Source: Streptomyces sp. CB02414
GTDB taxonomy: Bacteria; Actinomycetota; Actinomycetes; Streptomycetales; Streptomycetaceae
Length of the DNA stretch: 64,000 nucleotides
Direction: 5' to 3'
Assembly: GCF_001905385.1 (NCBI RefSeq)
Contig: NZ_LIPF01000003.1
Location: 186,001 to 250,000, forward strand
The notes under the pieces were generated by a model. It did no database searches. It was not told where the DNA came from and was given only the letters and a program-made list of their open reading frames with translations. Position numbers and translations under genes: made by a program. Below, piece by piece: positions 26,922 to 41,528 of the stretch (its first letter is position 1; each line of letters starts with the position of its first letter).

Positions 26922-28052
26922 GTGAAGATCCGGGTGGAACGCGACGTACTCGCGGAGGCAGTCGCCTGGGCGGCTCGCAGTCTCCCGGCCCGTCCGCCGG
27001 CGCCGGTCCTCGCGGGCCTGCTGCTGAAGGCCGAGGAGGGACAGCTGAGCCTGTCCAGCTTCGACTACGAGGTCTCGGCGCGGGTGTCCGTGGAGGCCGA
27101 GATCGAGGAGGAGGGCACGGTCCTCGTCTCCGGCCGCCTGCTCGCCGACATCTCCCGGGCCCTCCCCAACCGGCCGGTGGAGATTTCCACAGACGGTGTA
27201 CGGGCGACGGTGGTCTGCGGCTCCTCGCGGTTCACCCTCCACACCCTGCCGGTGGAGGAGTACCCGGCGCTGCCGCAGATGCCGGAGGCCACCGGCACGG
27301 TCCCCGGCGAGGTCTTCGCCTCGGCCGTGCAGCAGGTGGCGATCGCCGCGGGCCGCGACGACACGCTGCCGGTGCTCACCGGTGTGCGCATCGAGATCGA
27401 GGGCGACTCGGTGACGCTGGCCTCCACCGACCGCTACCGCTTCGCGGTCCGCGAGTTCCTGTGGAAGCCGGAGAACCCGGAGGTCTCCGCGGTCGCCCTG
27501 GTGCCCGCCAAGACGCTCCAGGACACCGCCAAGGCGCTGACCAGCGGCGACCAGGTGATCCTGGCGCTGTCCGGCTCGGGCGCGGGCGAGGGCCTGATCG
27601 GCTTCGAGGGCGCGGGCCGCCGCACGACGACGCGTCTGCTGGAGGGCGACCTCCCGAAGTACAAGACGCTCTTCCCGACGGAGTTCAACAGCGTCGCCGT
27701 GATCGAGACCGCCCCCTTCGTGGAGGCCGTCAAGCGCGTGGCCCTGGTCGCCGAGCGCAACACCCCGGTGCGGCTCAGCTTCGAGCAGGGCGTGCTCATC
27801 CTGGAGGCCGGCTCCAGCGACGACGCACAGGCTGTGGAAAGGGTTGACGCGCAGCTGGAGGGCGACGACATCTCGATCGCCTTCAACCCCACGTTCCTGC
27901 TGGACGGCCTGAGCGCCATCGACTCCCCGGTGGCCCAGCTCTCCTTCACGACGTCCACGAAGCCGGCGCTGCTCAGCGGCAAGCCGGCCCTGGACGCCGA
28001 GGCGGACGAGGCCTACAAGTACCTGATCATGCCGGTGCGGTTGAGCGGCTGA
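26922..28052 (+). CDS. dnaN: DNA polymerase III beta subunit (sliding clamp)
   Basis: 376 residues from GTG 26922, with AGGAGG at 26908-26913. A three-fold clamp-domain architecture: N-terminal RVERDVLAEAVAWAARSLP, central VSGRLLADISRALPNRPVEI and GVRIEIEG, C-terminal ALLSGKPALDAEADEAYKYLIMPVRL. It forms a ring dimer that tethers polymerases to DNA. The frame is open upstream through oriC, but that part is not coding. The length equals the usual streptomycete protein. Confidence 0.98.
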   Translation: MKIRVERDVLAEAVAWAARSLPARPPAPVLAGLLLKAEEGQLSLSSFDYEVSARVSVEAEIEEEGTVLVSGRLLADISRALPNRPVEISTDGVRATVVCGSSRFTLHTLPVEEYPALPQMPEATGTVPGEVFASAVQQVAIAAGRDDTLPVLTGVRIEIEGDSVTLASTDRYRFAVREFLWKPENPEVSAVALVPAKTLQDTAKALTSGDQVILALSGSGAGEGLIGFEGAGRRTTTRLLEGDLPKYKTLFPTEFNSVAVIETAPFVEAVKRVALVAERNTPVRLSFEQGVLILEAGSSDDAQAVERVDAQLEGDDISIAFNPTFLLDGLSAIDSPVAQLSFTTSTKPALLSGKPALDAEADEAYKYLIMPVRLSG

Positions 28053-28066
28053 GGACCCACGCCGGG

Positions 28067-28075
28067 TTGTCCACA
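28067..28075 (+). other. Isolated perfect DnaA box after dnaN
   Basis: TTGTCCACA, 15 bp after the dnaN stop and outside the usual oriC limits. Confidence 0.7.
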
Positions 28076-28110
28076 GGCTGAGGACGGGCTCGGGACGAAT
28101 CCGCAGGTGA

Positions 28111-28136
28111 GGGCGTACGTATGAGCGCGTACGCCC
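28111..28136 (+). terminator. Possible hairpin terminator after dnaN
   Basis: 9-bp stem GGGCGTACG, 8-nt loop, CGTACGCCC; no T-run follows. Termination is likely but not certain. Confidence 0.4.
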
Positions 28137-28254
28137 ACAGCTGTGCACGGACGTCCGGGTTTAGGCTCGGGGCGGGTACGAAAGTGCCGCGGCACGCATC
28201 CGGCCGGCCCGGACGTGCCGTCCCGCCACCTCGCACACCTAAGGAACGCAACTG

Positions 28255-29130
28255 ATGGAGCTCGGTCTCGTCGGCCTCGGCAAGATGGGCGGCAACATGC
28301 GCGAGCGGATCCGCCGCGCGGGCCACACCGTCGTCGGATACGACCGCAATCCCGACCTCGCCGACGTCCACAGCCTGGAAGAGCTCGTGGGCAAGCTCGA
28401 GGGCCCGCGCGTGGTCTGGGTGATGGTCCCGGCCGGTGAGGCCACCCAGGCCACGGTCGACCGGCTCGGCGAGCTGCTGGAGCCCGGTGACGTCGTCGTG
28501 GACGGCGGCAACTCCCGCTGGACGGACGACGAGAAGCACGCCGAGGAGCTGGCCGCCAAGGGCATAGGTTTCGTCGACTGCGGTGTCTCCGGCGGTGTGT
28601 GGGGCCTGGAGAACGGCTACGCGCTGATGTACGGCGGCGACGCGGAGAACGTGGCCAGGGTGCAGCCGGTCTTCGACGCCCTCAAGCCGGAGGGCGACTT
28701 CGGCGCCGTGCACGCCGGCAAGGTCGGCGCGGGCCACTTCGCGAAGATGGTCCACAACGGCATCGAGTACGCGATGATGCAGGCCTACGCCGAGGGCTGG
28801 GAGCTGCTGGAGAAGGTCGACTCCGTGGACAACGTCCGCGAGGTCTTCCGGTCCTGGCAGGAGGGCACGGTGATCCGGTCCTGGCTGCTGGACCTGGCGG
28901 TCAACGCCCTCGACGACGACGAGCACCTGGACGGTCTGCGCGGTTTCGCACAGGACTCCGGTGAGGGACGCTGGACCGTGGAGGCCGCGATCGACAACGC
29001 GGTGCCGCTGCCGGCGATCACCGCGTCGCTGTTCGCGCGGTTCGCGTCCCGGCAGGACGACTCGCCGCAGATGAAGATGATCGCCGCGCTGCGCAACCAG
29101 TTCGGCGGGCACGCGGTCGAGAAGAAGTAG
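28255..29130 (+). CDS. gnd: 6-phosphogluconate dehydrogenase, decarboxylating, short form
   Basis: Oxidises 6-phosphogluconate to ribulose 5-phosphate and CO2. The 291 residues match the short, probably NAD-preferring family, not the 470-residue NADP enzyme. The N-terminal cofactor motif is [12 protein letters not shown] with YDRNPD; no Arg cluster for the NADP phosphate is evident. The substrate-site segments [18 protein letters not shown] and [17 protein letters not shown] are present. It lies between dnaN and recF, the standard Streptomyces position, although it has no role in replication. Confidence 0.95.
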   Translation: MELGLVGLGKMGGNMRERIRRAGHTVVGYDRNPDLADVHSLEELVGKLEGPRVVWVMVPAGEATQATVDRLGELLEPGDVVVDGGNSRWTDDEKHAEELAAKGIGFVDCGVSGGVWGLENGYALMYGGDAENVARVQPVFDALKPEGDFGAVHAGKVGAGHFAKMVHNGIEYAMMQAYAEGWELLEKVDSVDNVREVFRSWQEGTVIRSWLLDLAVNALDDDEHLDGLRGFAQDSGEGRWTVEAAIDNAVPLPAITASLFARFASRQDDSPQMKMIAALRNQFGGHAVEKK

Positions 29131-29158
29131 CGAAAGGCTGGGAGGTCGGCGCACGACC

Positions 29159-30280
29159 ATGCACGTCACGCATCTGTCGCTGGCCGACTTCCGTTCGTAC
29201 GCCCGGGTCGAGGTCCCGCTGGACCCGGGCGTCACGGCCTTCGTCGGCCCGAACGGGCAGGGGAAGACCAATCTCGTCGAGGCGGTCGGCTATCTCGCCA
29301 CCCTCGGCAGCCATCGGGTCTCCTCCGACGCACCCCTGGTCCGCATGGGCGCCGAGCGTGCCGTGGTCCGCGCTCAGGTACGGCAGGGCGAGCGGCAGCA
29401 GCTGATCGAGCTGGAGCTGAACCCGGGCAGGGCCAACCGGGCCCGCATCAACCGGTCCTCGCAGGTCAGACCCCGTGACGTGCTCGGCATCGTCCGTACC
29501 GTGCTGTTCGCGCCCGAGGACCTCGCCCTGGTCAAGGGCGACCCAGGGGAGCGGCGCCGCTTCCTGGACGAGCTGATCACCGCCCGTTCCCCGCGGATGG
29601 CGGGGGTGCGTTCCGACTACGACCGGGTGCTCAAGCAGCGCAACACGCTGCTGAAGTCGGCCGCGCTGGCGCGTCGGCACGGCGGGCGCACGATGGACCT
29701 GTCCACGCTGGACGTCTGGGACCAGCACCTCGCGCGCGCGGGCGCCGAGCTGCTGGCGCAGCGCCTGGACCTGATCGCCGCGGTGCAGCCGCTGGCCGAC
29801 AAGGCGTACGAGCAGCTGGCGCCGGGCGGCGGTCCCGTCGCGCTGGAGTACAAGCCGTCGGCGCCCGGTGAGGCGCACACGCGTGAGGATCTGTACGAGC
29901 AGCTGATGGGCGCGCTCGCCGAGGCCCGCAAGCAGGAGATCGAGCGGGGCGTCACTCTGGTGGGGCCGCACCGGGACGATGTGCTGCTGAAGCTCGGGTC
30001 GCTGCCCGCCAAGGGATACGCCTCCCACGGGGAGTCCTGGTCGTACGCGCTGGCGTTGCGTCTCGCGTCGTTCGATCTGCTGCGGGCGGAGGGCAACGAG
30101 CCCGTTCTGGTCCTGGACGACGTGTTCGCCGAGTTGGACGCGCGGCGCCGTGAGCGGCTGGCGGAGCTGGTGGCGCCCGGCGAGCAGGTGCTGGTGACGG
30201 CCGCGGTCGACGACGACGTGCCGGGTGTGCTTGCGGGCGCACGGTTCTCGGTCGCGGAGGGGACGGTGGAGCGCGTATGA
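29159..30280 (+). CDS. recF: DNA replication and repair protein RecF
   Basis: An SMC-like ATPase loading RecA at gaps. The 373 residues carry Walker [17 protein letters not shown] (about 34), the signature loop [19 protein letters not shown] and Walker [15 protein letters not shown]. The start ([19 protein letters not shown]) is typical. GGGAGG lies 15 nt before the ATG. Its TGA overlaps the DUF721 gene start (ATGA), so the two are coupled. Confidence 0.97.
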   Translation: MHVTHLSLADFRSYARVEVPLDPGVTAFVGPNGQGKTNLVEAVGYLATLGSHRVSSDAPLVRMGAERAVVRAQVRQGERQQLIELELNPGRANRARINRSSQVRPRDVLGIVRTVLFAPEDLALVKGDPGERRRFLDELITARSPRMAGVRSDYDRVLKQRNTLLKSAALARRHGGRTMDLSTLDVWDQHLARAGAELLAQRLDLIAAVQPLADKAYEQLAPGGGPVALEYKPSAPGEAHTREDLYEQLMGALAEARKQEIERGVTLVGPHRDDVLLKLGSLPAKGYASHGESWSYALALRLASFDLLRAEGNEPVLVLDDVFAELDARRRERLAELVAPGEQVLVTAAVDDDVPGVLAGARFSVAEGTVERV

Positions 30281-30873
30281 GCTTGGACGGACCGGCCCCC
30301 GGAAAGACTTCCGGCTCGGACGGACCGGCCCCCGGAAAGACCTCCGGCGCGGGCGGCGAAGGGCCCGAGCCGTCGGGTGTCGATCTCGCCCGCGTCGCGC
30401 TGAGGGCGGCGCGCGAGGCGGCACGCGCGCGTGGGGATGCCGCGCTTCAGAAGAAGCAGGCGCGGCGCGGTGGGCTGCGCTCCGGTGCGCGCGCCGACGG
30501 GCGTGATCCCATGGCGCTCGGGTCGGCGATCAACCGCCTGATCACCGAGCGCGGCTGGGAGACGCCGGCCGCGGTGGGCGGTGTGATGGGGCGGTGGCCG
30601 CAGATCGTCGGTGAGGACGTGGCGAAGCACTGTGTGCCGGAGCGGTACGACGAGGACGAGCGGGTGCTGGTGGTCCGCTGCGACTCGACGGCCTGGGCGA
30701 CGAACCTGCGGTTGCTGGCGCCGACGCTGGTGGCCCGTCTCAACGAGGATCTCGGGCACGGGTCGGTGCGGATGATCAAGGTGCTCGGTCCCGGGGGTCC
30801 CGCGGGCGCCGGCCGTCGGTACGGTCCGTTGCGCGCGCCCGGCAGCCGGGGGCCCGGGGACACCTACGGGTGA
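30277..30873 (+). CDS. DUF721 (DciA-like) family protein
   Basis: 198 residues. The first 35 carry two copies of an 11-residue Pro/Gly repeat ([11 protein letters not shown]), then a basic linker. The conserved DUF721 domain spans about 80-180 ([50 protein letters not shown]). DUF721 proteins related to DciA load replicative helicase in bacteria lacking DnaC; the position between recF and gyrB supports a replication role here (inference). The ATG overlaps the recF stop. Confidence 0.92.
   Translation: MSLDGPAPGKTSGSDGPAPGKTSGAGGEGPEPSGVDLARVALRAAREAARARGDAALQKKQARRGGLRSGARADGRDPMALGSAINRLITERGWETPAAVGGVMGRWPQIVGEDVAKHCVPERYDEDERVLVVRCDSTAWATNLRLLAPTLVARLNEDLGHGSVRMIKVLGPGGPAGAGRRYGPLRAPGSRGPGDTYG
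30285..30350 (+). repeat. 33-bp direct tandem repeat at the start of the DUF721 gene
   Basis: Two 33-bp units (30285-30317 and 30318-30350) beginning GGACGGACCGGCCCCCGGAA and differing at about three positions; in frame, they duplicate 11 residues. Confidence 0.85.
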
Positions 30874-33381
<2,508 letters not shown>

Positions 33382-33423
33382 GTCGGTCTCAGCTGACCGC
33401 ACCAGGAAGGACCTTCACCAGCA

Positions 33424-36018
<2,595 letters not shown>

Positions 36019-36036
36019 CACGAGGAGAGAGTCATC

Positions 36037-36759
36037 GTGAGCGGAGCCACGGGCGCCGGATCGGCCGGTACCTCCAGGGGTACGGAAACGGACGGGGGCG
36101 GCCGTGGCTCCGCCACGCGTGCGGCGGATCCGCACACGACTCAACTGCGCAAGATCGAAGACGGAGCGACCGACTCGCACTCGGGCAGCTCGTCCAAGAC
36201 GCATTCCCAGGGGGGAACTGTGACGGACACCCGGGGCCAGCAGACCCAGCAGGCGGCCTCGCCGCTGCCGGGGGAACGGCAGCCCCAGCAGCCCGGCGGG
36301 CCGTACCACCCGCCGCAGGCCTACCAGACCCAGGGCGGCAACGCCGCCGCCGTGCGCCGCCCGCGCACCGGCGCCCGCACCGCGCCCCGCGTCCGCAAGG
36401 CTCGCCTGCGCGTGGCCAAGGCGGACCCGTGGTCGGTGATGAAGGTCAGCTTCCTGCTCTCCATCGCGCTCGGCATCTGCACGATCGTCGCGTCCGCCGT
36501 GCTGTGGATGGTCATGGACGCCATGGGCGTCTTCTCGACCGTCGGCGGCACGATCTCCGAGGCGACCGGCTCCAACGAGTCCAACGGCTTCGACCTGCAG
36601 TCCTTCCTGTCGCTGCCCAACGTGCTGCTGTTCACCACGGTCATCGCGGTCATCGACGTCGTCCTCGCCACCGCCCTGGCCACGCTCGGCGCGTTCATCT
36701 ACAACCTGTCGGCCGGCTTCGTCGGCGGTGTGGAGCTGACGCTCGCCGAGGACGAGTGA
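36037..36759 (+). CDS. DUF3566 membrane protein
   Basis: 240 residues. The N-terminal half is disordered (Gly/Thr/Ser/Gln). The DUF3566 domain spans about 115-240 with two membrane helices (VSFLLSIALGICTIVASAVLWMV and LLFTTVIAVIDVVLATALATLG). GAGGAGAG before the GTG start, 18 bp after gyrA. The family follows gyrA across actinobacteria; the function is not established. Confidence 0.92.
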   Translation: MSGATGAGSAGTSRGTETDGGGRGSATRAADPHTTQLRKIEDGATDSHSGSSSKTHSQGGTVTDTRGQQTQQAASPLPGERQPQQPGGPYHPPQAYQTQGGNAAAVRRPRTGARTAPRVRKARLRVAKADPWSVMKVSFLLSIALGICTIVASAVLWMVMDAMGVFSTVGGTISEATGSNESNGFDLQSFLSLPNVLLFTTVIAVIDVVLATALATLGAFIYNLSAGFVGGVELTLAEDE

Positions 36760-36790
36760 CCGTCGCTCTCCGGCCTGGGGCCAACCGATT

Positions 36791-36819
36791 TTGGGACTGC
36801 CCGCCTCGTGCGCTAATCT
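36791..36819 (+). promoter_or_regulatory. Probable housekeeping promoter of tRNA-Ile
   Basis: TTGGGA (36791-36796), 17-bp spacer, TAATCT (36814-36819), about 40 bp before the tRNA. A fair match to the HrdB-type consensus. Confidence 0.6.
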
Positions 36820-36859
36820 TCAGGAGTCAGCGCGCGGGACACACACCGCAGAGCGCGGC

Positions 36860-36936
36860 GGGGCTATAGCTCAGTTGGTTAGAGCGCATCCCTGATAAGG
36901 ATGAGGCCACAGGTTCAAATCCTGTTAGCCCCACCA
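36860..36936 (+). tRNA. tRNA-Ile (anticodon GAT)
   Basis: Cloverleaf with 7-bp acceptor GGGGCTA/TAGCCCC, D-arm TAGCTCAGTTGGTTAGAGC, anticodon GAT at 36894-36896, T-arm GGTTCAAATCC and encoded CCA. Confidence 0.97.
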
Positions 36937-36942
36937 GCACAA

Positions 36943-36972
36943 AGACCCCCAGTCGGATTCGGCTGGGGGTCT
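36943..36972 (+). terminator. Terminator after tRNA-Ile
   Basis: 10-bp stem AGACCCCCAG / CTGGGGGTCT with a 10-nt loop, directly after the tRNA. Confidence 0.8.
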
Positions 36973-37066
36973 GCTGCGTTCAGGGCCCGGCCGCCGGCGA
37001 CGGGGGATGCGCCGGCGGCCGGGCTGTGGGTCAGGCTAACAAGGGCGGACGGGGTGCGGGAAGCAT

Positions 37067-40000
37067 TCACCGATCGCACGGTGGTTCGTAGGAGAGCCGG
37101 GGCAGGTACTCGTGCCACTTCTCCTCGGTCAGCACGCCCCGGGTCGCCGAGCAGATGCGGTCGATGGCGTCGTCCACGTCCAGGTTCCACAGGCGGACGC
37201 TGTCCGTGCCGCTCGACACCCCGAGCATGTGCCGCACCGGGCTGAAGGACAGGAAGCCGCCCGTCTTGGCGTTGGGGCTCATCGCCTCGCCGATCGGAGC
37301 GGCCTCGGCGGGTGTGCGGGTGTCCCAGAGGCGGACCGTGTTGTCGTTGGCGCCGCTGGCCAGGGTGGCGCCGTCCCGGCTGAAGGTCAGCGACACCACC
37401 GAGTCGGTGTGGCCGGTCAGCGGCTCGCCGGCGGGCACGGGGCGGCCCGGGTCGGTGACGTCCCAGACGCGGACCGCGCCGTCGTCGCTGCCGCTGGCCA
37501 GGGTGTGGCCGTCCGGGCTGTAGGCGAGGGCGTTGACGGGCCCGAGGTGGCCGGTGCGGGAGACACCGCGGGCGGTGGCGTGCGCGGGGTCGGTGACGTC
37601 CCAGAGCCGTACGGTGTCGTCCGCGCCGCCGCTGGCGAGGGTGCGGCCGTCGGGGCTGAAGTCGAGGGTGTTGACGTAGCCGGTGTGACCGGTGAGCGGG
37701 TCGCCGAGCGGGCGGGGACGGGACGGGTCCTCGGTGTTCCACAGCTGGACGCCGCGATCGTCCTGGGCGGTGGCCAGGGTGTGGCCGTCCGGGCCGAAGG
37801 CCAGGGTGTCGGGGCCCGCGTAGCGGTTGCGCAGCGCGACCGGCGGGCCGTGGGCGGTGGGCCGGGCCGGGTCGCTGACGTCCCACAGCTGCATGGCGCG
37901 GCTGCCCGCCAGTACGGCGAGGGTGCCGCCGTCCGGGGAGAACACCAGGGAACGGATGTCGCCCTCGCCCGGCCTGAAGGGCTCGCTCACGGGCACCGGC
38001 CGGGCGGGATCGCTGACGTCCCACAGCCGGACCCGCCCGTCGCGGGCGGCGGTGGCCAGCACGTGACCGTCCGGGCGGAACGCCCCGATGCGGCCGATCA
38101 TGTCCGAGGTGGGCAGGGACCACAGACGGACCTTGCTGTCGCCGCTGCCGGTGGCGAGGGTGCGCCCGTCCGGGCTGAACCCCAGGGCGTACATCTCCCC
38201 GCTGCTGCCCGCCAGCGGCACGCCGATCTGCGAGGGGTAGGCCGGGTCGCTGACGTTCCACAGGATCGCCGTGCTGTCCGCGCTGCTCGAGGCGAGCATG
38301 TCGCCGTCGGGGCTGAAGGCCACGGACCAGACGGGACCGGTGTGCCCGGTCAGCGGCGAGCCGATCCGCGAGGCGTCGTGCGGGTCGGTGACGTCCCACA
38401 GCCGTACGGTGTCGTCGGCGCTGCCGCTGGCGAGGGTGCGGCCGTCGGGGCTGAAGGCGACGGAGTGGATCAGGCCGGTGTGGCCGGTCAGCGGCGTGCC
38501 GATCCGGGACGCGTCGTGCGGGTCGGTGACGTCCCACAGGTGGACCGTCTCGTCGTCGCCGCCGACCGCCAGCGTCCGCCCGTCGGGGCTGAACGCCACC
38601 GAGCGCACCGCCGCGCCGGCGCCCGTCAGGGTGCCCAGTGCCCCGGGCCGGCCCGGGTCGGTCACGTCCCACAGTCGTACGGCGTGATCGTCGTGGGCGG
38701 AGGCGAGGGTGCGCCCGTCCGGGCTGAAGTCGAGCAGGTAGACGGTGCCACCGCGACCGGGCAGCGGGCCGCCGAGCGGGCGCGGGTCGCCGGGCTCCGA
38801 CACGTCCCACAACCGGATCGTGCCGTCGTCCGAGGCGCTGGCCAGCGTGCGGCCGTCCGGACTGAACACCGCGGTGCTCACCCAGCTGGTGTGACCGGTG
38901 AGGGGCTCGCCCAGCGGTTCGGGACGGGCCGGGTCCGACACGTCCCACAGCCGTACGGTCCGGTCGTAGCTGGCCGTCGCCAGGGTCCGGCCGTCCGGGC
39001 TGAAGGACGTCAGGTAGACGGCGCCCGTGTGGCCGAGGAGCGGCGTGGCCAAGGGCGCGTTCACGATCGAGATCAGGCGGTTGCGCACGTCCGCGTCGTC
39101 CGGGCGCAGGCGGTGGGCCGCGAGGTCCAGCTGCGCCGACAGCGACGGGTCCGTGTACTGGACGCGGTCCGCCTCGGCGACCACCTGCTCGAACACCGCG
39201 TCGTTGCGCTGCTGCCAGGCCAGCACCGCCGAACCGACCGCGAGCAGCGCCAGGACGACCAGGGACGACACCGCGGCACGCCTGATCACGACGGTGCGCC
39301 TGCGCAGCCTGACCGCGGCGGCCAGGAAGTCCACCGCGCCGCGGGTCAGGAAGGTGCCGTCGGCCGACTCCGCCCAGCCGCGGGCCTGCTCGAGCCGGGA
39401 GCCCCGGTAGAGCAGCGAGGTGTCGCGGTCCGACTCCTCCCAGGCCCGGCCGTCCTCCTCCAGCCGCTGCCGCAGCAGGTTGCCGGCCCGGTCCTCGTCG
39501 ATCCAGTCGCGCAGGCGCGGCCAGGCGTGCAGCAGCGCCTCGTGGGTGATCTCCACGGTCTCCGCGTCAAGGGTCACCAGCCGGGCGCGGGCCAGCGCCT
39601 CCAGGGACTCCTCGGTCTTGCCGGGGTCCCGGGACTCCTCCGCCAGCCGGCGCCGGGTGCCCCGTCTGCGGGTGGCCTGGGTGTCCTCGCTCACCCGGAC
39701 CAGCCGGAGCAGCAGCAGCCGCGCGGCCGCGCGGGCCGCCGGGTCCAGGTCCGACCAGGCCCGCTCGGCGGTCGCCGCCACCGCCCCCTGGATGCCGCCG
39801 GCCGCGCGGTAGCCGGCCAGCGTCAGCCGGCCCGCCTTGCGGCGCTGCCAGGTGGCGAGCAGGGCGTGGGACAGGAGCGGCAGCACACCCGCGTCGTGCG
39901 CGCCGCCCGGGCCGTCCGTGCCGACCTCACGGGTGATCAGCTCGGCCAGTCCCGGTTCGAGCTCCATGCCCACGGCCCTGGCCGGTCCGGTCACCGCCTC

Positions 40001-41167
40001 GCGCAGTTCCGCGGTGGTCAGCGGCCCGAGCACCATGTGCCGGTGCTGGAGCGCGTCGGCCAGCTCGGGGTGGCGCAGGCACTGCTCGTAGAAGTCGGCG
40101 CGCACGCCCAGGGCGACCAGCAGGGGCGCCGGGTCGTCCGGGCCGCCGGGCGTGCACGCGGCCTGGAGGATCCGGATGAACGCGCGCCGCTCCCACTCGT
40201 CGGCGCAGAGGGTGAAGACCTCTTCGAACTGGTCCACGATCAGGACGGGGCGGGGCGGATCGGCCGGGCGGGCGGGATCGGCCGAAGTGCCGGGCGTGGT
40301 CGTGGCCGCCGGTGTGCCCGAGGGGTCCGGCGCGGTCGGTGGGACCGCTGCCGCCGCCCCGTCGCCGGTGGCCCAGGCGGCGAAGGCCCTTCTGGCCGCG
40401 CGCGCGAATCCCGGGTCGTCCGGTTCCGCCGGCCGCGCCCGGTCGGCGGCGGCCACGGAAGCGAGCCCGGGTATGCGGCGGCACAGTTCCCCCAGCGGAC
40501 CGGCTCCCGGTACGAGCTGGAGCACCTCCCTCGGCGGCCCCGTGTCGCCGTCCGGCCCGCCGTCGCGCAAGGCGGGCACCAGACCCGCGTTGAGCAGGGA
40601 GGACTTCCCCGCCCCCGAGGCGCCCACGAGCATCACCAGGCCGCCGGTGCCCTCCGCCGCGCGCAGCTGGGCGACGAGCGCGGCCGTGCTCCGCTCACGC
40701 CCGAAGAACCAGCCGGCGTCCTGCTGCCGGTAGGCGGCCAGCCCCCGGTAGGGGCAGACGCCGCCCGGGGCCCGGTCGGGTGCGGCGCCCTCCTCGTCGC
40801 CCGTGGCCGGCGCCGGGCGCTCACCGGTCGGGTCGGCCACCGCTCGCTCCCACAGCCGCTGCCACTGGGTCAGGTCGTACAGGCCCGCGGCGACCGGCTC
40901 GGGCCGCGCGCGCCGTGCCTGGGGGATGAGGACGTGCAGTACCGCGGCGAGGGCGGGGAACTGGGCGGGGACGTTCTTGGCCCGCCGCCAGTCGCTGATC
41001 CGCTGGGCGGAGACCCGTACGGGCCGCCCTCGTTCGTCGACGCGCTGGAGCCGGACGACCGCTTCGGAGACGCGTTTGAGGGGAGGGTTGCCGGCCTCCC
41101 GGTACAGCAGTGCGAGACGTTCGGCGAAGGCCGTGCGTGCCCCTGAGTCGGAACTCAAGGCCTCCAC
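37067..41167 (-). CDS. STAND-type NTPase with helix-turn-helix and 14 WD40 repeats
   Basis: 1366 residues. An N-terminal XRE-like helix-turn-helix (about 1-80, AERLALLYREAGNPPL and VSAQRISDWRRAKNVP) comes first. Next is a CPYRGLAAY linker typical of nSTAND1 proteins. The P-loop NTPase has GASGAGKSSLLNAG at about 180 and Walker B VLIVDQFEEVFTL at about 308. A winged-helix/helical part, one membrane helix (about 622-645) and 14 WD40 repeats (about 705-1366) follow, enough for two seven-bladed propellers. The layout is that of signal-sensing STAND switches; some relatives act in phage defence or kinase-linked signalling, but this one's trigger and output are unknown. The start may be the in-frame TTG at 41158, better spaced from AAGGAGTGGAGG. 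Confidence 0.9.
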   Translation of the reverse strand: MEALSSDSGARTAFAERLALLYREAGNPPLKRVSEAVVRLQRVDERGRPVRVSAQRISDWRRAKNVPAQFPALAAVLHVLIPQARRARPEPVAAGLYDLTQWQRLWERAVADPTGERPAPATGDEEGAAPDRAPGGVCPYRGLAAYRQQDAGWFFGRERSTAALVAQLRAAEGTGGLVMLVGASGAGKSSLLNAGLVPALRDGGPDGDTGPPREVLQLVPGAGPLGELCRRIPGLASVAAADRARPAEPDDPGFARAARRAFAAWATGDGAAAAVPPTAPDPSGTPAATTTPGTSADPARPADPPRPVLIVDQFEEVFTLCADEWERRAFIRILQAACTPGGPDDPAPLLVALGVRADFYEQCLRHPELADALQHRHMVLGPLTTAELREAVTGPARAVGMELEPGLAELITREVGTDGPGGAHDAGVLPLLSHALLATWQRRKAGRLTLAGYRAAGGIQGAVAATAERAWSDLDPAARAAARLLLLRLVRVSEDTQATRRRGTRRRLAEESRDPGKTEESLEALARARLVTLDAETVEITHEALLHAWPRLRDWIDEDRAGNLLRQRLEEDGRAWEESDRDTSLLYRGSRLEQARGWAESADGTFLTRGAVDFLAAAVRLRRRTVVIRRAAVSSLVVLALLAVGSAVLAWQQRNDAVFEQVVAEADRVQYTDPSLSAQLDLAAHRLRPDDADVRNRLISIVNAPLATPLLGHTGAVYLTSFSPDGRTLATASYDRTVRLWDVSDPARPEPLGEPLTGHTSWVSTAVFSPDGRTLASASDDGTIRLWDVSEPGDPRPLGGPLPGRGGTVYLLDFSPDGRTLASAHDDHAVRLWDVTDPGRPGALGTLTGAGAAVRSVAFSPDGRTLAVGGDDETVHLWDVTDPHDASRIGTPLTGHTGLIHSVAFSPDGRTLASGSADDTVRLWDVTDPHDASRIGSPLTGHTGPVWSVAFSPDGDMLASSSADSTAILWNVSDPAYPSQIGVPLAGSSGEMYALGFSPDGRTLATGSGDSKVRLWSLPTSDMIGRIGAFRPDGHVLATAARDGRVRLWDVSDPARPVPVSEPFRPGEGDIRSLVFSPDGGTLAVLAGSRAMQLWDVSDPARPTAHGPPVALRNRYAGPDTLAFGPDGHTLATAQDDRGVQLWNTEDPSRPRPLGDPLTGHTGYVNTLDFSPDGRTLASGGADDTVRLWDVTDPAHATARGVSRTGHLGPVNALAYSPDGHTLASGSDDGAVRVWDVTDPGRPVPAGEPLTGHTDSVVSLTFSRDGATLASGANDNTVRLWDTRTPAEAAPIGEAMSPNAKTGGFLSFSPVRHMLGVSSGTDSVRLWNLDVDDAIDRICSATRGVLTEEKWHEYLPRLSYEPPCDR

Positions 41168-41528
41168 TCCTTACTTCCCCCGCACTTGGACGTCCGGACC
41201 GGAAAACTCACTCTATACGCCTGACCTGCGGCTACGTCAGTGTTGTGACGCCACGGCCTCCTCGCGGGCGACCGCAGCTGGCAGGATCGCGTCGCGGTGC
41301 CGAGTCGGCCGGCCGACACCAGGACAGGTCAGCGGCCCGGCGTTCCCGGCAGCCGCCCCGTGAGGCCAGACGTTCTCGGCCAGCTTTCGACGGCCCAGCC
41401 CTTCCCGTTCCGGTACGGCGTCCAGCACGCCGCCGGCATGGTTGGGCACCGGTCCCCACGAGGGGAGGGACCGGTGCCGAAGCATGCCGGTGGTGGTGGA
41501 GTCCCGAGCCAAGTCCCCGGGGCGGCGG
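41168..41528. other. Intergenic stretch with a terminator hairpin
   Basis: 361 bp without a credible gene. It holds the promoter side of the STAND gene and, at 41445-41478, a perfect 12-bp stem (arm GGCACCGGTCCC, 10-nt loop). The stem probably terminates the leftward gene that ends at 41529. Confidence 0.6.

Noticed and set aside
37112-41146. A 1344-codon open frame on the plus strand
   Set aside because: It is the exact antisense of the STAND-WD40 gene. Its product is low-complexity and without domains, as expected for the complement of a GC-rich gene.
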